Source: a virus
Strand: one strand, 5' to 3'
DNA length: 25,682 bases
Virus record (IMG/VR): IMGVR_UViG_3300020710_000032
Span: 1-25,682 of that record
Under the pieces are notes generated by a model. It was not told where the DNA came from. It worked only from the letters and a program-made list of their open reading frames with translations, and ran no database searches. Position numbers and translations under genes: made by a program. Numbering within the stretch: position 1 is the first letter of the stretch; each line of letters starts with the position of its first letter. This document shows positions 15,180-22,251 of the stretch, piece after piece.

Positions 15180-16376
15180 TTAAAAAAGTGTTGTTGAATA
15201 AATTAAGTTTCTATTTAATGTTTGAAGACCTACACATCCTAAAACTCGATTTAATGGATCGATAATTGATTTTTCAAATTGAGTTTCGTAATCGATTGGA
15301 GGAGCAATTTCATAAGGATGATCTCCTGACAAATAACCGAACATGTCACTTAATTTATTATCACAATGATACAATTTAAGCTTCTCGCCATTTGAAATCA
15401 TACGATACTTTGATTTGTACTTTGGATTTGTATTCATCAAATAATTATAGAATCCTGCTGCTTTAACATTCGGAGGACATTTTAAACCATATTGAAATTC
15501 GATATGATCGTCTACGATGTACTTTTCGATGTTATTGGTTCTTTTGTTAAAGGAAATATCATCAATATTCGTCATCTTGAACTCTTTCTTTACCTTCTTT
15601 AAGAATGAAATAATGGTTGTAAGAGTTTCTGGAGTCGGTTTCTTTTCAAATAGAATATGCAAAGCTTCTGCTAATTTCTTTCTGGCAAACATCGGTGTTG
15701 AAGATTGAATGGTATCAAACCCAACAGTTTTTATCTTCTTCAACATTTTATGTCTTTCCTTTGTGGTGATTTTATCATCCCATGCCAGGTTTTGAAGATA
15801 CTTTTTCTTTGCCATCCAGATTCCAGAGTATGCAACTGATTCTAATTCAAATACCAAGAACGAATCTGTGTTTGTATTTTCTGCATACTTATCTAATGCC
15901 TTTACAACATAATCTCTAATCCTAAGATCATAAATTGTAAGGATGAATGTTACAATGTCCATTTTTTCACCCAACCATTCAATAGATTCATACATTTCCT
16001 GAAACTGAACATAATTCGAATCGGTATCGATATAAATTACGGCAGGTTTTAAGATCTGTCTTTTGACTTTGATATTTAATTGTTTGTGGATTGCAGCATC
16101 TTTTATAAAGAATTCCTGGAAATACTTATTTAAGATCTTCTCAGAATACAAGATCGCATTTTGCCCTTGCAGAGTTATCGATTCTGCGATATCGATATTA
16201 AAGAAGTGAAACCACTTGTTACCAAAGGCTCCATAGATAGAGTTAAGCGTTACTTTAACGGCTTGCTCGTAAGCTGTGAATTTGGCAGATTCATTTGTAT
16301 AGTATTCTGCCAAATTCTTAAGCTCATCGAGTGTTAACTCTTCTTCAGTTTTATTTAAAAGTTCTTCTATTATCAT
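15180..16376 (-). CDS. 43B: DNA polymerase gp43, C-terminal part (split family B polymerase)
   Basis: This carries the polymerase palm and thumb of a T4-type family B enzyme. The 398-aa protein has motif B KVTLNSIYGAFGN (Lys41, Asn45, Tyr48), then the T4-like DIAESITLQGQNAI, and motif C YIDTDS (Asp117, Asp119). It also has the T4-like ESVAYSGIWMAKKKY and VGFDTIQSSTP (T4 MGLETQKSSTP). The C-terminus STTLF could be a clamp-binding tail, where T4 ends SLFDMFDF. It lacks exonuclease and motif A, which are encoded at 20300-21709. The first ~40 residues are acidic and helical (10 acidic, 3 basic) and correspond to the fingers helix before motif B. No intein residues or group I intron core are seen at the break. 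The ATG overlaps the clamp stop (TAATG), so clamp and polymerase part are translationally coupled. Confidence 0.93.
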   Translation of the reverse strand: MIIEELLNKTEEELTLDELKNLAEYYTNESAKFTAYEQAVKVTLNSIYGAFGNKWFHFFNIDIAESITLQGQNAILYSEKILNKYFQEFFIKDAAIHKQLNIKVKRQILKPAVIYIDTDSNYVQFQEMYESIEWLGEKMDIVTFILTIYDLRIRDYVVKALDKYAENTNTDSFLVFELESVAYSGIWMAKKKYLQNLAWDDKITTKERHKMLKKIKTVGFDTIQSSTPMFARKKLAEALHILFEKKPTPETLTTIISFLKKVKKEFKMTNIDDISFNKRTNNIEKYIVDDHIEFQYGLKCPPNVKAAGFYNYLMNTNPKYKSKYRMISNGEKLKLYHCDNKLSDMFGYLSGDHPYEIAPPIDYETQFEKSIIDPLNRVLGCVGLQTLNRNLIYSTTLF

Positions 16377-17122
16377 TAATCAGACGATTGACAAGTTGCA
16401 ATTGTTAATAAAGTGTTCGAATCTTTTGAGCGTAAAACGACTCTGTTTGAGAATACGTTTGCTGCATAGTCTTCTTTATCGAAAAGATTCAAATACTTTT
16501 TATAAACAGTCACATTTGATTTCGCTGCTTGTGTTGTATTAATTAACTTATTGTAAGATTTACCTTTAACTCGTACACCTTCTTTAGATGAAGAGATTGA
16601 GAATGTTTCATCTTTGTCCAAGCCAAATAATGATTTGATCTTAGAAACATCAGTGTAAGTCATATCGAATTGAACGTCTGCTCCATCGATATTAAAGATG
16701 TTTGATAACTGTGATTCGGTCAAGTCTTTGTAACCTAAGCTTGGTTCAGAACAAGACATTGTGATCTCTAATTCATCATTGAAGATCTTAAATGTAGATG
16801 CCACAAAATCTTCATCATTCTCGATGAATTCAATTTCTGCTTGGATTGATTCAAATTCAAATTGACGGAACGCATCGATCAATTTAGATGCATCAAAGAA
16901 TGCTACTTTAAGCTCTTTGGTTGTAGCGATTGGATTTTCAATTACAAATACCTCGGATAGAGGGAATTGAAGGTGCTTTACTGCATCTCGCTGTGGCAAA
17001 TACGCCGAAGAGATGATACTGTCATTTTTGATTTTGAAGTAGATAAAAGAATCAATAACTTTCAGGCGGTTAACAAATGCCACGAAATTGTTTTGATCTA
17101 CTTTTGAGATTGTTACTTTCAT
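16376..17122 (-). CDS. 45: Sliding clamp, T4 gp45-like
   Basis: This is the trimeric processivity clamp, which in T4 also activates late transcription with gp55. At 248 aa it is close to T4 gp45 (228 aa). It opens MKVTISKVDQNNFVAFVNRL and has features of the clamp fold such as FDASKLIDAFRQFEFESIQA and ITMSCSEPSLGYKDL, with a Ser/Lys-rich C-terminal half ending in VLRSKDSNTLLTIATCQSSD. Identification rests on weak sequence resemblance plus length and coupling to the polymerase gene. It starts after a 204-nt spacer with two hairpin terminators, so it probably has its own promoter, though none is clear. Clamp-loader genes 44/62 and regA, which lie between 45 and 43 in T4, are absent here. Confidence 0.8.
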   Translation of the reverse strand: MKVTISKVDQNNFVAFVNRLKVIDSFIYFKIKNDSIISSAYLPQRDAVKHLQFPLSEVFVIENPIATTKELKVAFFDASKLIDAFRQFEFESIQAEIEFIENDEDFVASTFKIFNDELEITMSCSEPSLGYKDLTESQLSNIFNIDGADVQFDMTYTDVSKIKSLFGLDKDETFSISSSKEGVRVKGKSYNKLINTTQAAKSNVTVYKKYLNLFDKEDYAANVFSNRVVLRSKDSNTLLTIATCQSSD

Positions 17123-17180
17123 AATAGTTTAACTTTAAATATTTAGTTATTCTATCCTAAAATTGGAAAATGTTTCACAT

Positions 17181-17208
17181 AAAAAAAGGGATCCAATTGG
17201 ATTCCTTT
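17181..17208 (-). terminator. Terminator hairpin between nrdA and gp45
   Basis: 17185-17194 pairs with 17199-17208 around an AATT loop (10 positions, one mismatch on the minus strand), followed on the minus strand by seven T's. It is the second hairpin after nrdA and resembles the one at 7242-7265 in stem and flank. Confidence 0.65.
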
Positions 17209-17228
17209 AGTTTAATATTGGTGGTATC

Positions 17229-17270
17229 GTTAAAAATAAAAATAGGGCTAGAGTAGCGAATTCTAGCCCT
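17229..17270 (-). terminator. Rho-independent terminator after nrdA
   Basis: AGGGCTAGA (17244-17252) pairs with TCTAGCCCT (17262-17270), a perfect 9-bp stem. On the minus strand it is followed by ATTTTTATTTTTAA. It lies 57 nt after the nrdA stop. Confidence 0.8.
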
Positions 17271-17321
17271 GGTCGGCCATATAACTATAACCGGTCCTAA
17301 GTGAGGTCTTCAAACCTCGAC
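17271..17321 (-). other. Structured RNA segment in the nrdA 3' region
   Basis: Between the nrdA stop and the terminator are a 5-bp hairpin (GAGGT 17303-17307 with ACCTC 17314-17318), an interrupted GGCC/GGTCC stem (17275-17278 with 17293-17297), and a possible closing GTCG/CGAC pair (17272-17275 or 17318-17321). With the terminator this makes a compact multi-hairpin element. It does not fit a tRNA. It may be a 3'-UTR stabiliser or a small RNA; function is unknown. Confidence 0.35.
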
Positions 17322-17326
17322 TATTT

Positions 17327-19147
17327 TTACCCATCACATGAAAGACAATCAACCATCGCTTTGGCTGCAATATCTCCTCTTAATACTGATTCTGTTCTCA
17401 TGTAATAAAGAGTTTTGATACCTTGATTGTATGCTTCTAAGTGAACTTGACTTATAAATTTAGGTTCAGCCTCTAATGGAAATGCCAGATTTAAACTAAC
17501 TGCTTGATCCACGTATTGCTGGCGTACACCTGCTTGCTTAACTAATTCTAATTGATTGATCTCTTTAAAGGTTCTATATACGTCCTTTAAAGCAACATAC
17601 TGATCTTTCTCCATTGATCCGATGCTGTCGTATGCTTCTTGAGAAATTGGATCGGTTTTTGTACCAGTTTGAACATACCATGAATCCATCCAGTCCATTC
17701 CTTGTACTGAACCTCCATCTCTTAGGATTTGATCCCATACATCTGGAGTATTCATTCCAATGGATTCTAATGTAGATTCCAATGTTGGATTCTTTCTAAT
17801 GAATGTACCTTTAGCTGTTTGTTCGGTAAATACATTTGCTGCCCATGGTTCGATACCAGCAGAAACGTTTCCAGATAATTTAGAGTTAGAAACCGTAGGA
17901 GCGATGGCTCTTAAGTGAGTATTTCTAAAACCTGTTCCAACACACCACAGTGGTTCTCCAAACTCTTTTGCCATGTCTCTACTTGCCTTTTCAGATTCAG
18001 TTTTGATTTGACTAAAGATCTTTCTGGTTTCAAATTGAGCCATTAAACTATCGAATGGAATATTTCTTTCTTGTAAATATGTGTGCCATCCCAAAACTCC
18101 AAGACCCAATGCTCTACCTTTTTCAGCAGAACGAACTGCGTTTTGGAATCCTGCCATGTATTTTGCCTTTTGAATAAATTCAGAAAGAACTCCATCTAAA
18201 AACCAAGTTGCAGTATAGATTAAATCAGTGTCCTTCCATTCATCGTATTTTGCTAGGTTCACTGAACTTAAACAACAAACAAAAGAGTGTGATTCATCAG
18301 TATGAAGAGTAATTTCAGAACAGATGTTCGTCATATAAACCTTCAATCCATTATTTTTATAAGCATCTGGACTTGCACGATTTACATTACCTTTGTACAT
18401 GATGTATGGTTCACCAGTTGCTCTTCTTTTTCTAAGTAATGCAGCCCAACGTTTTCTAGCCTCCTTGTCTCCTTGCTCTAATTTCTGCATGAATGCATCT
18501 GAAACTATTGCGCATTGATGGATATTTAAACATTGACGGTTAACATCACCTTTAGGTTCTCTAATTTCTAACCAGTCCCAAAAGTCTCCATGCTCAATAT
18601 CTATATTAACTGAAGCTGCACCTCTTCTAACATTTCCTTGGCTTGTTGCCAAGATCGCTGAATCGTATACTTTAACGAATGGAACGATACCATCAGAGGT
18701 ACCATTTTGACTGATTTTTGTACCAGCTGGACGGATTTGATTTACACCAATTCCAACTCCACCGCCGTGTTTTGCCAATAGCATCATCTCAGAAACCTTG
18801 GCACCGATATCATAAACTGAATCGGCAACATCAATTCCAAAACAAGAGATTGGTAAACCTCTTTCAGTTCCAGTGTTTGAAAATACTGGAGTGGCTAGAT
18901 TTAACCAGCCTCTCCACATATAATCAAAAAATTTGCTTGCCAACTCTGGTTTTTGTACTCTTTTTGCGACTGTCGATGCTACTCTCCAGTATGCATCCTT
19001 CGGTGTTTCTCCTTTCAATAAATATCCTTTAGAAACTGTTTTAACATACACCTCAGTGTTTGCCCAAATCGGAAAATCTACACCTAATTCCCATCCTAGT
19101 TCTTTACCGTGATTTATCTCTTCATTCATTTCTTCTTCTTTAAACAT
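17327..19147 (-). CDS. nrdA: Ribonucleotide reductase large subunit, class I
   Basis: This reduces ribonucleoside diphosphates to deoxy forms to feed phage DNA synthesis. The 606-aa protein is short for NrdA (E. coli 761 aa). The N-terminus goes straight into the ten-helix domain with no ATP-cone, so the usual dATP on/off site is missing. Active-site elements are LPISCFG (Cys102), TNICSEI (Asn274, Cys276, Glu278), VCCLSSVNL (Cys291 or Cys292) and LYYMRT (Tyr581-Tyr582, radical transfer). The C-terminus DCLSCDG supplies the redox cysteine pair (Cys601, Cys604) for thioredoxin/glutaredoxin. It follows nrdB by 23 nt, giving the order B-A (T4 has A-B), and is closed by a terminator. The pair lies between the two halves of the DNA polymerase. 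Confidence 0.97.
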   Translation of the reverse strand: MFKEEEMNEEINHGKELGWELGVDFPIWANTEVYVKTVSKGYLLKGETPKDAYWRVASTVAKRVQKPELASKFFDYMWRGWLNLATPVFSNTGTERGLPISCFGIDVADSVYDIGAKVSEMMLLAKHGGGVGIGVNQIRPAGTKISQNGTSDGIVPFVKVYDSAILATSQGNVRRGAASVNIDIEHGDFWDWLEIREPKGDVNRQCLNIHQCAIVSDAFMQKLEQGDKEARKRWAALLRKRRATGEPYIMYKGNVNRASPDAYKNNGLKVYMTNICSEITLHTDESHSFVCCLSSVNLAKYDEWKDTDLIYTATWFLDGVLSEFIQKAKYMAGFQNAVRSAEKGRALGLGVLGWHTYLQERNIPFDSLMAQFETRKIFSQIKTESEKASRDMAKEFGEPLWCVGTGFRNTHLRAIAPTVSNSKLSGNVSAGIEPWAANVFTEQTAKGTFIRKNPTLESTLESIGMNTPDVWDQILRDGGSVQGMDWMDSWYVQTGTKTDPISQEAYDSIGSMEKDQYVALKDVYRTFKEINQLELVKQAGVRQQYVDQAVSLNLAFPLEAEPKFISQVHLEAYNQGIKTLYYMRTESVLRGDIAAKAMVDCLSCDG

Positions 19148-19170
19148 AATTTGTAATCAATATCTTTTTA

Positions 19171-20187
19171 TTAACTGAAAAGGGCATCTTCATCCCAATT
19201 CTCATCTTCGCCTGCCTTTGAATAATCTGTTGAACGAACCGCAAAGAAATCGGTATGCGTATGTCCACCTGTAAGATGATAAAACCAATCCAATTCGCTT
19301 GCTGCTTTATTATCGATTTCAAAGATCGAAGCATACCCAAGTTCATTCAATTTTTCATTTGCTCTTTTCTTGATGAACTCTTTTAAATCATTTGCCTTTA
19401 AATTCTTTAAGTCACCCATTTCAAACATCTTATCGATAAAATTTAATTCCATCTCAACCATTAGATGCGCAGCCTCTTCGATCTGTGTTTGAATTGAATC
19501 CTTTAATTCAGGATATTCTTCACATAGATGACGAAATAACTGACATCCCATTTTTGAGTGCAACGATTCATCGCGTACAGACCACTTCATTTGTTGACCA
19601 ATGCCCTTGAGCATGTTTCTCATTTGGAATGAATATAACACTGCAAATGATGAATACAATGCGACGCCCTCTGCAAATGCTGAAAAGATTGCTAATGATC
19701 TAGCCACTTCCTTTCTTGCTTCTGAGCTTTTACGTAGGTCTTCGTGAGTGTAATCTGAAGATGTTTCCATCAAGAATTCAAATCTTGCGGCTGTTGTGGG
19801 TTCTTTTAAAAATGCCTTAAAATCTTCTAATCCTAAAGTTTCGTTTAAGTACGAGTACGCTACGGCATGTATTGTTTCCTGGGATCCGAAAGCCATAGCC
19901 ATCTGTCTAATTTCGTGTTTTGGAAACCATTTGGTAACCATTCCGGTCCAGTAGTCTGAAACTGCGCATTCTGTCTGTGCAAATCCTAACAGAATATTTC
20001 CGACTAAATGTTTTTCTGATGCATCAAGATTTTCGTTCCAATCTTTAACGTCTCCTTGCATCGATATTTCTGTGTGCAACCAAAAGGCCTGCATCTGTTT
20101 AAGCCATCCTTCATTGTAGTAAACCGGGTATTCAAAGGGTTTATATTCTACTCGTTCTGTTAAAATCGAAGATTTTGAAATTTCCAT
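19171..20187 (-). CDS. nrdB: Ribonucleotide reductase small subunit, class I
   Basis: This is the di-iron/tyrosyl-radical partner of NrdA. In the 338-aa protein, likely metal ligands are Glu73 (where E. coli has Asp84), Glu104 and His107 in QETIHAVAYSY, Glu173 in FAEGVALYSS, and Glu207 and His210 in RDESLH. Tyr111 stands at the position of the E. coli radical Tyr122 (E-x-x-H-x-x-x-Y). The C-terminal tail (GEDENWDEDALFS) is acidic and ends hydrophobic, as needed to dock on NrdA. The 112-nt leader holds two adjacent hairpins, and AGGA about 17 nt before the ATG is too far for a normal Shine-Dalgarno. nrdA follows after 23 nt. Confidence 0.96.
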   Translation of the reverse strand: MEISKSSILTERVEYKPFEYPVYYNEGWLKQMQAFWLHTEISMQGDVKDWNENLDASEKHLVGNILLGFAQTECAVSDYWTGMVTKWFPKHEIRQMAMAFGSQETIHAVAYSYLNETLGLEDFKAFLKEPTTAARFEFLMETSSDYTHEDLRKSSEARKEVARSLAIFSAFAEGVALYSSFAVLYSFQMRNMLKGIGQQMKWSVRDESLHSKMGCQLFRHLCEEYPELKDSIQTQIEEAAHLMVEMELNFIDKMFEMGDLKNLKANDLKEFIKKRANEKLNELGYASIFEIDNKAASELDWFYHLTGGHTHTDFFAVRSTDYSKAGEDENWDEDALFS

Positions 20188-20225
20188 TTTTCTTGTTTTT
20201 TTTCCTGACTATTAAGACTAAAAAT

Positions 20226-20256
20226 GGTCTAATTCATTTGGGGGTGAAAATAGACC
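20226..20256 (-). promoter_or_regulatory. Hairpin in the nrdB leader
   Basis: GGTCTA (20226-20231) pairs with TAGACC (20251-20256), with inner TTCA (20233-20236) and TGAA (20245-20248). The loop on the minus strand contains five C's. It lies 39 nt before the nrdB start and is followed by CATTTTTAG. It could be a weak terminator for the upstream polymerase gene or a regulatory leader. Confidence 0.45.
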
Positions 20257-20287
20257 GGCGTTCAATATGAAATATATATTTTACGCC
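20257..20287 (-). promoter_or_regulatory. Second hairpin in the nrdB leader, AT-rich loop
   Basis: GGCGT (20257-20261) pairs with ACGCC (20283-20287) around a 21-nt AT-rich loop containing ATATATAT. It directly abuts the hairpin at 20226-20256. The AT-rich part could instead be a -10 element for nrdB. Confidence 0.35.
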
Positions 20288-20299
20288 ATCTAAATCCAA

Positions 20300-21709
20300 C
20301 TATTTTTCGAGCTTTGAAATTTTCTTTTTCAATGTCTCGGCTCTATTATAGTACTCATAAGACAACTTTTTGTAATGTTTTCGTTGTGAATAAAGATCTG
20401 ATAATATTTTTTTCAAGATTGAATCTTCTTTCTTGTAGACAACACCATTTTCACAAACGATGACGTCTTTATCAAGTCTTTTTTCATTGATTTTTGATGT
20501 CGGTATCTTTTCGATAAACGCATCCGGGGAGATGTTAAATTGTCTCATAATTGAAGGATATAGTGATGCAAAGTCAAATGCACTTACTCCTTCATAGAAT
20601 CCGACAATAGGTTCTTTAACAAATGCACCTGCATATTGTGTTTCTTTCTTATTGTCTTCTTTATTTTCTGTACCAATTCTTTTGCCTTCTTCTGTTAACT
20701 TTCTGGCAATTAATGCTTCGGTTATTGCTACGGGGGATGAAGCTTTATATAGAGGCATTTTGGTGATCGATGCTAATGTTAATAACACCTCCATCGATTT
20801 TAATTTCTTATCGATGTAATAGACCAAAACTGAATCGACTACGTTATAATAAACATACTTTTGAAAATTATCTCGATACAGATCTTGTAAAGATCCATTG
20901 TATTTAATTTTGTTGGTTCCTAATACTTGACCTGCAACAAAATCTAATGCATTTGATTCTTTAACCTTAACTGATTTATCATATTTATCGTAAAGTTGCA
21001 TGTAGTCCAAGATTCCCATGTGTAGTGGTCTAGAATCTTCAGTATCTACTGAACCTGTTTTCGATGCTTCTGCAATGTTAATCTGTAAATGTTTACAACG
21101 ATTAACGATATATTGCCAGTCATAATTAATAAAGTTCCATCCAGTCATCATTGGAAATTTTGTCATAAACTTCATTAAGAATGTGTACACCATATCATAT
21201 TCACTTTTGAATTTGATATATTGAAAGCTCCATTCTGGATCGAACTTTTTAAAATATTCATTCGTATCACTTTCGATCTTTTTGATTTGAACGTCTGTCA
21301 AATCTTCTAAACCTAATACGATTGCTTTTTTGTTTGGTGTGATTATTGAAAAGGTAAGGATCCTCGATTTGGCCTCTTCAGCTTTTGGAAAACCATCTAC
21401 AATTTCAGTTTCAATATCGACAAAATACGTTTTAGGCATATTGTATTCATAGATCTCTTCTTTGTCTTTCTCTGAAAGAGAATCCATAAAGTAAACTAAT
21501 GAAAACTTATTGAATTGTCTAGAAGGAACTAATTTAACGGCACGACCATCCCAATTTTCAACCTTATCACTTGTTTGACCATCCTTTTTATCGCTAACAT
21601 ACCAGTTTTTAAATTGATTTACTGGGTATCTTTTGAAGGCAACTTCACCTTCTTTGTTATAATATGATACAATGACTTCTTTTTCACGCTGTTCGATGTC
21701 TAATAACAT
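20300..21709 (-). CDS. 43A: DNA polymerase gp43, N-terminal part (exonuclease and motif A)
   Basis: This carries the N-terminal and 3'-5' proofreading domains plus the first half of the palm of a T4-like family B polymerase. The 469-aa protein has Exo I YFVDIETEI (Asp98, Glu100), Exo II WNFINYDWQYI (Asp197), Exo III YYNVVDSV (Tyr288, Asp292) and motif A FDFASLYPSIMRQFNISPD (Asp379). It stops after a basic helix (YKKLSYEYYNRAETLKKKIS) matching the first fingers helix. Motifs B and C are on the separate protein at 15180-16376. Together 469 + 398 = 867 aa, near T4 gp43 (898 aa), so little is missing. The stop is a clean TAA with no sign of frameshift, intein or homing endonuclease at the break. 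The basic end here and acidic start of the partner suggest that the halves associate. Confidence 0.93.
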   Translation of the reverse strand: MLLDIEQREKEVIVSYYNKEGEVAFKRYPVNQFKNWYVSDKKDGQTSDKVENWDGRAVKLVPSRQFNKFSLVYFMDSLSEKDKEEIYEYNMPKTYFVDIETEIVDGFPKAEEAKSRILTFSIITPNKKAIVLGLEDLTDVQIKKIESDTNEYFKKFDPEWSFQYIKFKSEYDMVYTFLMKFMTKFPMMTGWNFINYDWQYIVNRCKHLQINIAEASKTGSVDTEDSRPLHMGILDYMQLYDKYDKSVKVKESNALDFVAGQVLGTNKIKYNGSLQDLYRDNFQKYVYYNVVDSVLVYYIDKKLKSMEVLLTLASITKMPLYKASSPVAITEALIARKLTEEGKRIGTENKEDNKKETQYAGAFVKEPIVGFYEGVSAFDFASLYPSIMRQFNISPDAFIEKIPTSKINEKRLDKDVIVCENGVVYKKEDSILKKILSDLYSQRKHYKKLSYEYYNRAETLKKKISKLEK

Positions 21710-21735
21710 ATATGTATTTTTAATTAATGAAACAA

Positions 21736-22203
21736 TTAGTAACCTCTCGCTTGGCGAGCTTTATTCTCTGCAGCTTTTGCAAAATAATAATTGTATGCTG
21801 TTTTTGCATCTAATCCAATAGATGAAGCATAATTGATAAAGAAATGCAGAATGTCTATCCATTCCATATACAATTCTTTCTTGTCGTTCTCTGAAAGATC
21901 AGAGATCTTCATTGTTTCGTACTTACTAAAATCTTTCTTCCAATATTTCCATACTGCATTTCCAGAGCCATCTTTAATACCTCCTAGCGCATCGGTCATC
22001 TCATGAATTTCGTCAACAACAGCATGCGTGTTTGTATGCCAAAAATTCATAATGTCTCTAATTGACATGTTTTCGAAATTAAAACCGTAAGTTTTTTCTT
22101 GCATCTCTTTTTGATGCTCCATTATATCGGCTAAATGGGTTGTGGACTGATCATAGAAGTCATTTACTTCCAGATCTTTACATTCATTATCTATGTTTGC
22201 CAT
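21736..22203 (-). CDS. All-alpha NTP pyrophosphatase, dUTPase-like
   Basis: This probably hydrolyses dUTP (or another non-canonical dNTP) to the monophosphate, cleaning the nucleotide pool. The 155-aa protein shows the helical MazG/dimeric-dUTPase pattern: FWHTNTHAVVDEIHEMTDAL (Glu65, Glu68), WKYWKKD, then ELYMEWIDILHFFINYAS (Glu110, Glu114, Asp117) and a final helix AYNYYFAKAAENKARQARGY. These acidic residues should bind Mg. It lies between the base-modification-like genes and the polymerase N-terminal gene (26-nt spacing), consistent with DNA-precursor metabolism. The exact substrate (dUTP or dCTP) cannot be told; a house-cleaning MazG role is the alternative. Confidence 0.78.
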   Translation of the reverse strand: MANIDNECKDLEVNDFYDQSTTHLADIMEHQKEMQEKTYGFNFENMSIRDIMNFWHTNTHAVVDEIHEMTDALGGIKDGSGNAVWKYWKKDFSKYETMKISDLSENDKKELYMEWIDILHFFINYASSIGLDAKTAYNYYFAKAAENKARQARGY

Positions 22204-22220
22204 TGTGTAATTTTATTATG

Positions 22221-22231
22221 TTATTTATATC
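22221..22231 (-). promoter_or_regulatory. TATAAATA box before the dUTPase-like gene
   Basis: The minus strand reads GATATAAATAA, containing an exact match to the T4 late box TATAAATA, about 19 nt before the start codon. It may be a late or host-type -10 element. Its use by an apparently early gene would be odd. Confidence 0.35.
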
Positions 22232-22251
22232 GATTAAATGCACCTTGTTTA

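Noticed and set aside
17229-17326. tRNA gene after nrdA
   Set aside because: The stems do not form a cloverleaf: the 9-bp stem is too long for a T arm, and no acceptor stem or TTCGA loop is in place.
20271-20279. ATATATAT before nrdB as another late box
   Set aside because: It is 84 nt from the start, inside a hairpin loop, and lacks the A/G end of the other boxes.
16376-20299. Homing endonuclease or intron as cause of the polymerase split
   Set aside because: The intervening genes are nrdB, nrdA and the clamp; no GIY-YIG, HNH or LAGLIDADG protein and no intron core were recognised.
15180-21709. Split intein or trans-splicing joining the polymerase halves
   Set aside because: No intein N- or C-terminal residues (Cys/Ser start, His-Asn end) and no extra domain are seen at the break; both halves end in ordinary polymerase helices.
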